A stretch of 64,000 nucleotides of DNA from Gautieria morchelliformis. Its lineage: Eukaryota > Basidiomycota > Agaricomycetes > Gomphales > Gomphaceae. This document shows, one piece after another, positions 49,605 through 61,048 of this stretch (positions are counted from its first letter, which is position 1; each line of letters starts with the position of its first letter). The DNA is taken from assembly GCA_015179125.1 (NCBI GenBank), contig WHVA01000234.1:1-64000 (forward strand), read 5' to 3'. The notes under the pieces are model-generated. The model worked only from the letters and a program-made list of their open reading frames with translations, was not told the origin of the DNA and ran no database searches. Position numbers and translations under genes: made by a program.

Positions 49605-50524
49605 TTTTTGCTGATGGACAGACTGAAAGGGTTAATCAGGAGATTGAGCAATACCTTCGACTATTCATCAACCAGCATCAGGATGATTGGTTCGAATGGA
49701 TATCCTTGGCCGAGTTTGCCTATAACAACCGAATCCACGCCTCAACCCAGACTACACCCTTCATGTTGGACAGTCGCCAACATCCAAGACTGGGACTGGA
49801 ACCAGTCCGGGAAACTCGACTCGAGGCCCTGGATGAGTTCACAACGCGGATGGAAGCGGCCGCAAGAGAAGCTCGTTCAGCCCTGTCCAAGGCAGCAGAG
49901 GACATGGCATGCTTCTATGATGTGCACCATAAAGCAGCCCCAGTTTATAAGCTTGGTGACAAGGTCTGGCTCAATGCACAAAACATCACAACCACTCGCC
50001 CAATGAAGAAGCTAGACCACAAGTGGCTAGGCCCCTACACTGTTAATAAGGTGGTCTCACGAAATGCCTATGGTCTAAATCTTCCTGCATCCTTTGGTTG
50101 CACACATCCAGTGTTCTCTGTTGTCCTGCTTCGGCCATATGAAGATGACCCAATTCTTGAACGTCATGCCCCTCCACCACCCCCCCCTGTCATACGGGAT
50201 GGGGCCGAAGAATATGAAGTTGAAAGGATTTTAGACAGCAGGATGTTCCGTGGAAGGTTGGAGTATCTTGTGCGCTGGAAGGGCTATGGAGCTGCCGACG
50301 ATCTCTGGCTACCAGCGAAAGATGTCTGTGGGGCAAAGCGACTCGTTAAGGAATTTCACCGGCAGAACCCAGAGGCACCTCAGCGTATCTCGGCAGCCAC
50401 ATACATGTCCCTCCCCTTCCAGAGATTTCAGAACTTCACAGAACCTTCCAGGCAAACTCTCGTCGACTGGACAGCAGGCAGGGCTCCTACTCATAATGTC
50501 GAGGGTCCAGACCCCCAAAGATAA
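49605..50524 (+). pseudogene. Ty3 family B integrase C-terminus and chromodomain (5' truncated)
   Basis: The frame opens in the integrase core (ADGQTERVNQEIEQYLR, containing the catalytic Glu), then LAEFAYNNRIHASTQTTPFM, YKLGDKVWLNAQNITTTRPM, KLDHKWLGPYTVNKVVSRNA (GPY/F module) and HPVFSVVLLRPYEDD. The chromodomain is EEYEVERILDSRMFRGRLEY, LVRWKGYGAADDLWLP. It ends at 50524. A one-base shift joins the first two segments near 49700. Upstream sequence is not Ty3; the hAT end lies about 50 bp away. Confidence 0.9.
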
Positions 50525-50630
50525 GCGATATCGGCCTCCACCTAACCAATTCATTCCGATAAGCTATATATCCCCTCTCCACCTGTGACCGCTCACTTCC
50601 ACTGCATCGACCCCACCACATCCATCAACC

Positions 50631-51227
50631 ATGTCCTCGCCCGCCATTGAGCTTGTTGCCCTCCCCAGCTTCACCCAAAACCTCTCTGACCTGCCAAACA
50701 TGTCACGTGTCGATCCCACCCTCCTGCACTTCTCCGGCTTCTCGTCATCCAGAGCAGCCAGTGAAGCCAAGCTACAAAGGATGCTTGACTGCCGTGATCT
50801 CGACGTCGCATGGTCTTCAAAGTGGTCCGTCAGCTCTGAGGACCTCACACCAGCGAAGAGTCAGGCGCCCACTCGCCCTGCACTCGCATTCCTCAGACCC
50901 CGACACAGACGAGAGAACACGTACTATGTCGGCGACCCTGTCTTCCTCAAAGATGGCACCCCCCCTTGTGGAACCCCCTACACTTTCGAAGGCTGGGTGG
51001 GGCGGCGTTTCCGTAACCTGGCAGGAGAGCGAATACGTCGAGCAAGGTTTCGAGGGCCGCACTTGCCCATGGACCCCAATCCCCCTGAGCTCATCATCGA
51101 CCTGCGCTACCAGGAAGGGAAGGGCCAGGAGAGATGGTGGTCCCGCCTGTGGCATACTTGGAAACAATGTCTCGGTGGATGTTGGGGGCTAGGTGGCAGC
51201 TGTGCTTGTCGGGACGACAAGCATTGA
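50631..51227 (+). CDS. Extra ORF (198 aa) of Ty3 family B, between pol and the 3' LTR
   Basis: An open frame starts MSSPAIELVALPSFTQNLSD at 50631 and ends just before the LTR. It is Arg- and Pro-rich, with NTYYVGDPVFLKDGTPPCGT, PYTFEGWVGRRFRNLAGERI and a Trp-rich, Cys/Gly-rich end (SRLWHTWKQCLGGCWGLGGS). The context before the ATG (ccatcaaccATG) is favourable. It shows no similarity by eye to ORF3 of family A and no membrane segment. Function unknown; it may be expressed from a spliced or internal message. Confidence 0.55.
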   Translation: MSSPAIELVALPSFTQNLSDLPNMSRVDPTLLHFSGFSSSRAASEAKLQRMLDCRDLDVAWSSKWSVSSEDLTPAKSQAPTRPALAFLRPRHRRENTYYVGDPVFLKDGTPPCGTPYTFEGWVGRRFRNLAGERIRRARFRGPHLPMDPNPPELIIDLRYQEGKGQERWWSRLWHTWKQCLGGCWGLGGSCACRDDKH

Positions 51228-51238
51228 GAGGGGGGTGA
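51223..51238 (+). promoter_or_regulatory. Family B polypurine tract
   Basis: The sequence ttgagaggggggtga directly precedes the LTR at 51239. Confidence 0.7.
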
Positions 51239-51647
51239 TGTCAGGGTTCACGTGTTTCCTTCCACAAGTTTCTATTTCCTTCCATGAGTTTCCGTCACCT
51301 TCCGTCAGTTTCCATAACCTTCCGTCAGTTTCTATAACCTTCCGTCAGTTTCTATAACCTTCTGTCACATTCCGTGACCTTCCATCACTTTCCGTCACCT
51401 TCTACAAGTTTCCGTCTTCCCTATTATGTAAGCCTTGCCAGCACTATAAGACTGTAGCCCGTGTGGTGGCGTTTCCTCAGCTTGATCTCTGAGGATACCC
51501 ACTACACAGGCGAGTCCCCATGTATCTATCATTGGTAGAGTTATAAACTGAGGATATCCACTACACAGTTGGTCATTGTCCTAGTATCGGCTCTTATCTC
51601 CTTAAGTATCTTTTGGTTGTGGCTTCATCATTAGTGTTGCCCTCACA
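51239..51647 (+). repeat. 3' LTR of Ty3 family B
   Basis: It starts TGTCAGGGTTCACG and ends TTGCCCTCACA (409 bp). It contains the minisatellite ccttccgtcagtttctataa (51260-51415) and the conserved block ctgaggatacccactacaca, which occurs twice. The solo LTR at 29509-29967 is the same family. Confidence 0.92.
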
Positions 51648-52281
51648 CCGGTGCACTTAAATTCAGGTACACGAGCACTTAAATTTGGTACCTTCTGCAC
51701 TGATAAATCAGTGCATAATGTACTTAAGTTAAGTGCCCAGTCTTCCTGCAGTGTGCAATTATCACGAATCGCCATCCACTGCTGATCTTAAATACACAGA
51801 TCTATCTCTGTGTATGCGCACGCCTTCTAGAGTGCCCAAGCCTCTTCTAGCTCTAGCTCCTCATCAGTAGGAGCCTTTGAATCAGCACGTGTTGGACTGG
51901 GGAATCATCCTATCACTGTAAATTATGTGTTCAGAAGGTAGGGCTGGGGCCCATAAGCTAAAGACAATAGTTAAATTCCCAGTGGCAGCAAATAGACACT
52001 GGGAAGATTGCTACAATACATATGCGCATACATATATGTGTGTCTCAGAATGAGTAAGGTAGCGAGCACTGACCATTTCCTATTCGAGCATCGGACTTAG
52101 CCGAACTACTACCTATACCGGTTTTGTGTGGCCTGGGATACCTTGACATCACAGTGAGATATAGGCTGGAACTCTAGGCTGGATCAATTGAACTCGAAGG
52201 AATAGAAAACCAGCATGCACATTACCGCACCAGCTGTATTATCAATGGATCCTTCTCACTTGGGTATGGGGGGACATCCAT
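51648..52281. other. Spacer without recognised gene
   Basis: It contains a short palindromic zone near 51650-51740 (gcacttaaattcaggtac/ggtacc, tgcactgataaatcagtgca). No ORF of note. Confidence 0.4.
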
Positions 52282-52283
52282 TA

Positions 52284-53002
52284 GGGCTGATCACAGTAGA
52301 GGATTTGGCTAGGATTTGATGAGGATTTGATGGAGGATTTCGATTTTTTTAGAACCCCCAACAATGCCCTGAAATCGCGATTTAACTGTGATTAGCCTGT
52401 TTTGAAACTGGATTTGAGAGGATTTGAGAATGCTGGTGCCGGACACGGCAGGGTGGCTCTCTCACTGGTCTGTCAGCCGAAGGTAGGTTCTGTGCTATAA
52501 TGTATCCCTAAAAAATACAAAGTAACATATGTGAAAGCATTAATTTACTTTTAGGTGTCTGCTTAAAATAACAAATAACATAGATCAATAGAAACTCAAA
52601 ATTATATAAAAATATAGAAGAGAAACACTGAAGAATAAAAAAAAAAGATGGAACTATGTATTTTTTAGAGTTTTTACTCAATTGACCAGATTCAAAGGAT
52701 TGCACAGGTGTCATAACTGGTTGGCGGCATGGCCTTGGACCAGGCCACTAGACTGTAGTGGCGGTATGGAGTCACTTTAGCGAGTACTTCAGTTTCCGGG
52801 TTACTTTCTGCAGGCACAAAGGGAGATCCCGACGGACTAGTTTAGGGCCCGCGACGGCGCCGGCCGAAATCCAAATCCAAATCGCGCACAAATCTCAAAT
52901 CACCTCCTGGAGGTGATTTGAGGATTTGGATGGATTTGGCCTCCAAATCCATTTCTCAAATCCCCATCAAATCCCCTCCAAATCCTCTACTGTGATCAGC
53001 CC
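52284..53002. mobile_element. TA-flanked MITE (718 bp) with GGGCTGATCACAG ends
   Basis: The ends GGGCTGATCACAGTAGAGGA and its complement are perfect inverted repeats of more than 25 bp, with TA outside each (52282-52283 and 53003-53004). Subterminal regions repeat gaggatttgatg on one side and catcaaatcccctcc on the other. The centre is AT-rich and non-coding. Pattern and size fit a non-autonomous Tc1/mariner-like element, but the superfamily is not certain. Confidence 0.82.
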
Positions 53003-53591
53003 TATTGCTGCACGTGACCTGACGCGTTCGATTTTCTCCCCGAAGGACAGGCGGGGCTTGTACAAGAAAAAAAAATCGTGACGATCCGAATAATGAATTG
53101 CTCAGACGTTGGCATATGAGTATCAGATCAGCGGCTGCCCGAGATGCACATGGAGCACGGCTTCCTGTGGATATTTCGGGACAGTCAAATGCATTTTTAT
53201 ACCTTGAGGCTAACCAATATTGCTGCTTCCATGCTCATCAAATGCATACATGCCCTCCATGCAGATGTCACACCATTCGAATACTTGCTCTGTAACCTCA
53301 TCAGGGCCCTCTCATCGTCCGATTTTCTTGACCGCTTCGCTCGATCTTCTCATTCGACTCGAAGAGTGTTTTTGCTATCAAAAGATATTAGCTCAACTGA
53401 ATTGAAAATATTAGGAACACCACTCAGTTGAGCCAATATCACTTTAGAGTAACGCACATCATCCCTCATAGCTGTCTAGCATCACAAGCTTTACCGGTTA
53501 CTTACCACAAACTGTGAGTGGTTCGCCCTTTCACATAACTGAGATTCTGGTGGCTAGGTAGAACTAGTAAAAAAGTATTCATTCCAGAATG

Positions 53592-54996
53592 TTACATGTG
53601 TTTGGCATACGTGAGTAACTCAGCCGTGTGTAAGCTGCTCTCCCACTCAGCTTCAAGTGTGAAAGAAGCGAGATAGCCATCCTTCTGCGGCATTATAATG
53701 ACCAACCCGGCATGCATCTGTGACGTACTTGCCCAGAAAGGTGCGCCCCCTCCAAAGTCCAATACATCTCCCACCAGGGGAAACTTCGTCCAATTTGATA
53801 CAGCCGATGCAGCTGGGCCAGTTGCGCCAGTGTTGGCCCTTCTCTCAACGTGATCGAATAATGCTAATAGATTGGCGCAGGTAGTCTCCGTGAGTTGCTC
53901 GATTAGAGCACGGCGACAAGCTAATGCAACAGAGGCCAGGCTGTCTGCCAGTAAAGATGACGGTGAGAGTGCAACGGAGAACGGCCTGCAACGATCAAGT
54001 CAATATCCGGCTGAGTTCAACTTGTAGAACCCATGTACGTCACGAGATTACCGAAGTATTTCGAGGCCCCGCGTTCCATTTTGGCATGCCTCCGTCCGTC
54101 GGCAGCCATAGTCAGATGAACGTCACGGCCAGGTTTGACTGGCAAAGTTTTACGCGCGACGACGATTGCCCGCCAAACAAGTGCTGCCACACAGTCACCT
54201 GTGGAGACCCACTCGTTGGGATCCGTGGGAGTGCAAATATCCTTCAGTTTTCGAAGAGACTCCCAGGTGAAAAAGAAGTTCGACATCACTAGTGCACGAA
54301 AACGGGGCAGGGAAGTCTCCACGCCTGTCCGACGCCATTCGTCTGGTATAGCTGCTGGTGTCGGTGGAGGAAAGAAATTTTCAGGGTGGCGCTCCCATGA
54401 GCTGATCGCAAGAGGGTCTGACTTGGAATCACCGCGAGATACTCTCGCCCATTCCTTAATCAAGTCGACGCACGATGCGAGGTCAACGAGCATGTGTGAT
54501 ATGCTGATCCCCATGGCCAGAGTACCGCAGGTGAACTGACGGCGACGGTTGTTCAAATAAACGAGGCACGAATTGAAATACATTAGCTTACCTTAGTGAA
54601 CTTGACCATGAGGAGCGGTTGGTCGTCGTCGCAGTTCACTATGAATGGTCGGGGCGACACATCAAGATGCTCAAATGAATCAGCGCATGCAACAGGTGAA
54701 TCCACCCAGATCAAATCGGCACCACGCCCATCGTCAACAAGCTCCTTGGATTTCACCCCGTGCGCATCTTCAACATCATATATTGAGCCTGCGATCAAAG
54801 GGAGCCTATCCAAGACATCCTGGAGACTAGTTGCAAAGTCTTGCAGTTGGGTGGGTCCGGTCGAAGAGGGTTTGAAGAATAAGTTGAGTGCGAGGAAACC
54901 AGCTAGTACTTTGTCAATCGCATGGAGGGGTATACGAGACCCCGACGGAGGCCTGTCAGGCTTGATGGTCATTTGAACTGTGCTCTGGGATGTCAT
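53592..54996 (-). CDS. BAHD-type acyltransferase (transferase family, 431 aa), apparently intact
   Basis: Three exons on the minus strand: 54592-54996, 54039-54535, 53592-53985. Introns are 56 and 53 nt with GT-AG borders, and the joined 1296-nt frame has no stop. The catalytic motif HxxxD is SHMLVD (His about residue 149), and the second family motif appears as LDFGGGAPFWAS (usual DFGWG) near residue 376. Other landmarks are LQDVLDRLPLIAGSI, ADGRRHAKMERGASKYFGNL and PDEWRRTGVETSLPRFRALV. BAHD-like enzymes transfer acyl groups from CoA to alcohols or amines in the cytosol. The substrate cannot be told. The ATG at 54996 (tcaccATG) follows a TATA element. No other metabolic gene adjoins it. Confidence 0.88.
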
Positions 54997-55048
54997 GGTG
55001 AGACTGAAGGGAGAGACTTAGCAGCACAACATGCGTAGAGCGTATCTG

Positions 55049-55060
55049 TTATATATAAGG
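55049..55060 (-). promoter_or_regulatory. TATA-like element of the acyltransferase gene
   Basis: On the minus strand ccttatatataa lies about 55-60 nt upstream of the ATG at 54996. Confidence 0.5.
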
Positions 55061-57148
55061 ACATACTGACGGTACCTGCAAGCTTTGGGACAGCATAGCT
55101 TATCCATATCAGGATACATGCTGGTACACCGATACAACATTACAGTTCTTACGTATGGCACTACTTGCGCGGTAAGTTCAAGTTCCGGGTTCTCATGGTC
55201 GAATCGGAGGTTGGGCGCTGGAGGCTTGGCTGTTTCACTTGGAGATGTCCTTCGAGGGAAGTAGAGTGGTCTGTTGAAATATCAAAATTCTGTTCTCCTT
55301 TTTCTATTTCTATTTTTCAGATGTAGTTTTATGAAGTGTTGAACTCGCTGTAGGTGACAGTGCAGTGTAGCCCAGTGTCGATCGTGCTTCCGGACCGGAG
55401 CCGAATTGACGGAGGAGTGTTTACCCTGGGGTTACCAGCAGTCACGGGGATGTCACGCCGTCATGCATGCCAGGACACTCGTCGGACGTGATTCTTGCGA
55501 TGAGTCCTTAGTCCTGCGTCATCCAAGCGATGTGCCTAGATACCGGTGCCGCGTGCGGTAAGCCGTTTCACATGCAGGGCTTGGTGCGGGAGGTACACCA
55601 CCAGTCGAAGTTCTATCTTGGGACTTCCGAGACGCTGTCCCTGAAACATCGCGGTCGATTGTTTGTGTCACATTTCTCGAACCCTGTATTTCCACAATGT
55701 CTGTCTCAGTTCCCATGGTGTGAAGCCCTGAGTGAGGTCCCCTTACTGTACTTGTCAAGGGCACTGGGATGGCGGCCGAGCTTTCTCCACGTATTTTCCA
55801 AATAGCTTTCTTTCCGGGCAAGTGGTACCGCCGGCACCGCGGCCCTACATAGTTTTAAAAAGTCGGTGCGTAATATGCGAACAAAATTAAAGGCTTCACT
55901 TGACGGTTATGAAACGACAATGATCTCCACTCGATGTTTTTATCATGGTTGTGGACCACTCGACATAGCTTCACCAGTAAAACACGGAAATGCCGGTCCG
56001 AGGCTATTTCAAGTTTGATAGCTTCACGGGTCCGCTCTCACTCGCTCTCACTCGTTCTGTTATACTGTCCAGGCACTAGGACTATCAGCATTCGCCTGCA
56101 CCGGTCTCAGTCACCTCCGCCATAGTGCGTTCTCAGGCGTTCTCAGGCTCATATACAAGTGAGTTCCTCTTCTGGGACTCACGCTGACATCACTCCGGAG
56201 CTATATGCCATTTTGTTCCATTTTTTCTTTTGAAATCGACACACTTCACGCGCACGCTATAACTACCGCTCGCTGATACTGACGAATCCTCTCGGAGACG
56301 TCGTAGAGCTCAGGCATCTGGACGTATCCCTGGTGCGCGCTCCGCCTCACATGATGGAACGAACACGTACCGTACCCCGCCCAGTCCCCACTCCCGCCGC
56401 TTATGGAAGATGCATCTGCCTCCTCTCATGATGGTTTGGAGGATGATATCCATACTTACAGGTTATCTCGCCTAACACCACCCCGCGCTGGCGGCTGGAG
56501 CGATTGACGAGTCTTGTGCGGCATCCCGGCTGTTATGTTCGGCTCTTGTGTTTACCTGCGATATGATCAGCGGGGCGTGGCAGTGAATCGACGTACCCTG
56601 ATCCCGTAGCGAGCAAGGTCCCGCGCCAGAGGCAGCGTCATAGAACGTATCGACAGACCCGGCCGACAGACGAGAGCCGGTCGCGTCTATCACCTGTACG
56701 GCGCCACTGTCATCAGTGAGCCCTTGCCATGCAGCTAGCAGCCATGAACCTTGCCTACAGCTGCAACCAAGTCTGGAGCAACCTGAAGTCTGTTGTAAGC
56801 AGGAATCATGTGATAATGGTCCTGAATGGACAATGCTGGATCCTGAGCTTACATCCTTTGTGCAGTATTGTCCAAGATCTAAGACACGAGCCATGTGACT
56901 TGTGTTCATTGCATTTTGACCATTGCCACTCTCATTGTTCTTTTCCTATATATTCCTTATGTCATTCTCATATCTGTCCTTGCGTCCTTGTCACTTATCT
57001 CCCACTTGATAACCATACAGGCTTTGAGCCATACTTCTGTGCAGGTTCTTTGGAACAATGGCACACCATGCCCTTACACAGTGGCACTGTCTTCCGCTGC
57101 ACAGTCCCATCCTTTGAGATTCAGAATTCACTTACCCCATGGCTCCTC
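55061..57148. other. 2.1-kb stretch without recognised genes
   Basis: ORFs of 60-160 codons on both strands overlap each other and lack motifs. The longest (56472-56909 minus; 56729-57211 plus) have no domain I recognise and show no clear introns. No LTR ends or TIRs were found before the LTR at 57149. Confidence 0.35.
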
Positions 57149-58184
57149 TGTCAGGGGACACCCTGTTTCCCAGTTCTGACACCATCCCAATCAGTTCAGA
57201 CACCACCCTGAGTTCCGCTTCCATTTCCGACTCCAATTCTGGTTCCGCTTCTGGGAGAACTTCTGCCTGTTCCATTTGCTTCACCAATTCTGCTCCATTC
57301 TCCAACTTCCGCTTTCAGAACAGTGTCAGAAGTCAAGCGACTCATGTAGTACATGGCATCAAGTGTCAGTCAAGGGTCAGGGAGGTCAGGGGAATGCAGG
57401 GTCTCTAGAGAATACTAAGTAACTATGGGGTGTGCTACTAAGTGTAGCTAAGGAATTAGGGTCTGGAGTGACCCGGGATACTTCAGCTAGGACTCGATGC
57501 ACTTAGAACTCGAGCGCCAGGGGAAATGACCAGCAGGAGTGATAGTTTTAATTGGGAACAGCGTTCGATCTTTTATACAAGTGTATCTAAGGTAACTAAC
57601 GATGAGATTGAGGGGGCATGGGCGAGAGGAAGGTCAGAAGGTGGTGGACCGAGGGTTGGAGATGGGTGTGGAGCGTTCGTGGGGTAGATCAGGAAGATGG
57701 AACTACCTACGTGTACATATTGTGGAGCAACATGATGTGATCGTGAAATGGAACAGGGTCGGGTCAGGTGAAGAGGGGGAAAAGAAAAAAGATGGCACTC
57801 GATCATCCCGCTGATCCACGATGTATATGCGGCATTGTGAGCCCATGAGATCACGTGGGCTTGCGTGGCTCCTCGACTCGGCTCGACTTGACTCAGTGTG
57901 TGCGTGCATGCCTCAGTGGACTCGTTTGACTCGCGGGATGGTGGAAGCTCATGGAGGGGAAGGAGTGGTAAGTAACTGGTGGATCAGAAAAGGGTGAGTG
58001 GGTCACTGAATACTGTACAGTCCGTTTCCTAACAGGGTCGATGTTGAGTGCCAAGTGTTGGCCCTGGCTGCAGACTAGTATGGGCTTGCTGTCATTGGGG
58101 GGTCCTTAGACTTTTCTCTTTGGATTTCCCCTTGTCAGTTGTGTGGTAGTGTGATCTCCACAACTAGGTAGGGTTGTCCTTACA
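57149..58184 (+). mobile_element. Solo LTR of Ty3 family C with a nested insertion
   Basis: It starts TGTCAGGGGACACCCTG and ends GGTTGTCCTTACA. Exact 5-bp duplications TCCTC flank it (57144-57148, 58185-58189). After removing the insertion at 57404-58034 it is a normal ~400-480-bp family-C LTR, more diverged than the others. Confidence 0.9.
57404..58034. mobile_element. Nested insertion (631 bp) in the family-C LTR, LTR-like
   Basis: It is flanked by GGGTC at 57399-57403 and 58035-58039. Its ends are TCTAGAGAATAC and TTTCCTAACA; in reverse it begins TGTTAGGAAACGG, as an LTR would, though the other end (TCTAGA) is not the usual CA. No coding content. Most likely a solo LTR of an unsampled family. 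Confidence 0.7.
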
Positions 58185-59582
58185 TCCTCATGATGGAATA
58201 GCAGCATCTGAGTCAAAAGAGAAGCAGCCTGTGCATCCACTGCCAGATTCTATGCTCTCCCCTTCTCCTCTGACACACAGCACCTCAGGGTCTAGGCTAC
58301 GCCCAGTGAGGGCAACTCTCCCTAGACAACAGAACTCATGCAGTCTGGCAGAGGAGGATCCAAAGAGGAAAAGCTGAGGACCTCTGCTGCTAGCACACTA
58401 CCTATATACCTCGTGCCCCTGATCGAAGTCAGGGATGCCCACTCCACTCTTGACACAAGTGTATGGAAAGCCAGACTGGACAGCTCCATTTTTAGCTGCC
58501 GCACCACCATTCCGGGCACAATTTTTCAGCGGATGAGTTGGCATGGGCCTTAGACCCCAGACAGTAATATCATATACATAATTCTATACTTCTTGCAGGC
58601 CGGCGCATCATTACCTTGATGCGTTGTTGATGTGTCACTGTTGCATAACAGTGACGCCGTGCCAACTGCTACATTGTTGTACCGCTGTCTCCGTTTAAAA
58701 TTAGTGGCCGGTGCTCAAATGAAATGAATCCTTGGGCCCGAGCCAGGTTGGCTTAGAGTGAGATATAGTGTGCTGGCACCTGGAGAGGTCACCATGGCAG
58801 AAAAGGTTTTGAGAGACGTGTATGGTACAAGTATATAAGGAAAAAGGGGAAGGTGAGTAGTACACTGGGAGGAAGGGAGAAAAAAAAAACCTGATGGCGG
58901 CAGATGGCAGTAGTGGGAAAAAACCTAAGAGCTGCGCAGGGATACGAACGAGGAGAGAGGGAGGGATGGAGAGCGAAAAAACTGTAAACATCCTACGCGG
59001 CGTTAGAGCAAGTGTGGTGAGCGACCCAAAGGAAGGTTTTTTACCTGTGTGAGGCAGCATGATGCGTGCGCGGGCACCAAAAAACTGGGCGAGGCTGCTA
59101 AATAAGATAGAATGGTCCCCCCGCTGAGACACATATGACGGCTCTCTGACGAGTGTCTGATGTGAGCGCGGATGCGCTCAGCGGGATTCTATCACAAGCG
59201 TGCGGCTACGGTTCAGCGGCACTAGTGGTGCTGGGGAAGAGAGGTGATACGTACCTTAATGTACAAGACAAGACAGGAATGAGAGAGGCAGGTTGAGGCT
59301 AAGAAACTGGGAGGTGAAGGAGGGACATGTGCGATGACTAAGCCGCAAGCTCGGCAAGGGATTCGTCTGGTGTAAGTGCGTTCCTACTTAAACCCTGATA
59401 CATCGTGGGGCAATTGAATTATGCAGGACTCCTTATACAGAGCAGTTGAAGTGGGCAACGGTCCAGCATCATCTGAACAGTAATGTTGGTCACAAATTGC
59501 CACTTTGCAGAAGCATCTGACATGTAGCTGTACTAGTCCAAATGGCCTTGTGCCATTTTGATGGACACAGTGCTGACAACGT

Positions 59583-59958
59583 GCAACTCTGGCTCACACT
59601 GAATGCCTCCGCTTTCCTGGAGAGCCTGAATTGACAAGATGAAGGTATGTGACACTCATTGGTTTCACTTACTGCCCTCTTCGTCTGCTTAGTTTGGATC
59701 TCTTGTAGAGCTGAGACGACAGCAGGCCATATACATTGCGCTACAGGTAATCGGTGGTCACATTGGACTTGCGACTCTGGCTCACACCGAATGCCTTGGG
59801 TTTCCTGGACAGCCTGAATCGACAAGATGAAGGTATGTGACACTCATTGATTTCACTTACTGCCCTCTTCGTCTGGTTAGTTTGGATCTTTTGTAGAGCT
59901 GAGACAACAGCAGGTCATATACATTGCACTACAGATAATCGGTGGTCACATTGGACTT
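59583..59958. repeat. Tandem duplication, two 188-bp units, in TE3
   Basis: Units start gcaactctggctcaca (59583) and gcgactctggctcaca (59771) and end cacattggactt. Each contains tcacttactgccctcttcgt and tacattgc-ctaca. The second unit has about 15 differences. Confidence 0.9.
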
Positions 59959-60186
59959 CCTATCCTCCTCCTTTTCTCTATCTTTTCCAAAACGGTGCAC
60001 CGGGATCTTACATTTCTTAACTTTTGTTTCATGTGGATATTTTCCAGTGTGACTTTCTCTGTGGGGTGAGTCAAATGCTTGTTGTATTTTGGGTCATAGC
60101 ACTTCACTATGAGATATGTCTGTTTTTTTTTTGTTTTTTTTTTTTGTTTTTTTTTTTTTTCACTGTACAGTTTTAATTTCACTTAG

Positions 60187-60836
60187 CATATAGGAGTTCA
60201 CATTGACAACAATGTACATTCTTCTAGGATATATTAGATATCTTTTAAAATATCAACCCTAACCAAATTCATAATCCATCATTTTGAGCAACTTGTATAT
60301 TGTGGACATCCTAAATTTTTTTGAATGTTCTGATATTTTAAAAATATGGTTGTATGTGCTAAAGCATGGTGTGTATTGAGATAAAAGAGCAATTTCAGAT
60401 AGGATTTGGATGACTATATATTAAAAGTATATATGAAGCTTGTTACATGTATGATGATAGAATGTAGAGGCAAGTATAGACCATATGAGTACATGTTAGC
60501 AGTATATATGAAACATGTTAGATGTACAATCACAGAATATAGAAGCAAGTATGGACAATACCTGTACTATATTATTATATATGGTTGAGAGATCTGATTA
60601 GAAGGTATGTTTAAAATAATATGCATGTATAGTACAAAGATATGTAACTATTGATGTTTAGACAGTGGGGTATACACCCTTTCCTGGGGGAGCAGCAGAC
60701 TGTGAGAAAGAATGCTAGGGCTAGGATTAAGCATGTCTTACAGATGCTGGCAACTGCCTCAATTTTGATATATTTTATGAAATATAGATGAGCTAAGCTA
60801 TATATACATATATATATGACATTTATAAACATCTTC
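60187..60836. mobile_element. AT-rich insertion (650 bp) in the TE3 right arm
   Basis: It interrupts the arm word cacttagcgatg: cacttag at the left, cttagtgatg at the right, giving a 5-bp duplication CTTAG (60182-60186, 60837-60841). The interior is very AT-rich and contains a 75-bp tandem repeat (agtatatatgaa at 60426 and 60501). No gene recognised; class unknown. Confidence 0.65.
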
Positions 60837-61048
60837 CTTAGTGATGTCTTTTGTCATGACCTATAATGGAGTAGCACATGATCATTTATTTTTTCACCGT
60901 ACACCTCTATTTCACCCCAAGACCTGTGTTTATTATGATGTCTGGGGTCTCAGGCTTCATGGCTTCATGCCGACCCATCCGCTGATAAATCATCACTGAA
61001 ACAATGGCGTGGCGGCTAAAGTGGAGCTGTCCAGTCTGGCTTTCCATA

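Larger units (their letters stand above)
58464..61046. mobile_element. TA-flanked TIR transposon TE3
   Basis: The ends are TGGAAAGCCAGACTGGACAGC and its complement, with TA outside (58462-58463, 61047-61048). The left arm is only about 110 bp; the right arm (60838-61046) carries tataatggagtagcacatg and accccaagacc words seen in TE1 and TE2. The interior (58580-60120) has no kinase or transposase I can recognise. A 650-bp AT-rich insertion splits its right arm. Confidence 0.75.

Noticed and set aside
55519-55821. Minus-strand ORF of 100 codons as a small gene
   Set aside because: No motif, no recognisable splice partners, and an overlapping plus-strand ORF of similar length; not distinguishable from chance.
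53592-56900. Secondary-metabolite gene cluster around the acyltransferase
   Set aside because: No synthase, P450, transporter or regulator can be recognised within the flanking 2-3 kb on either side.
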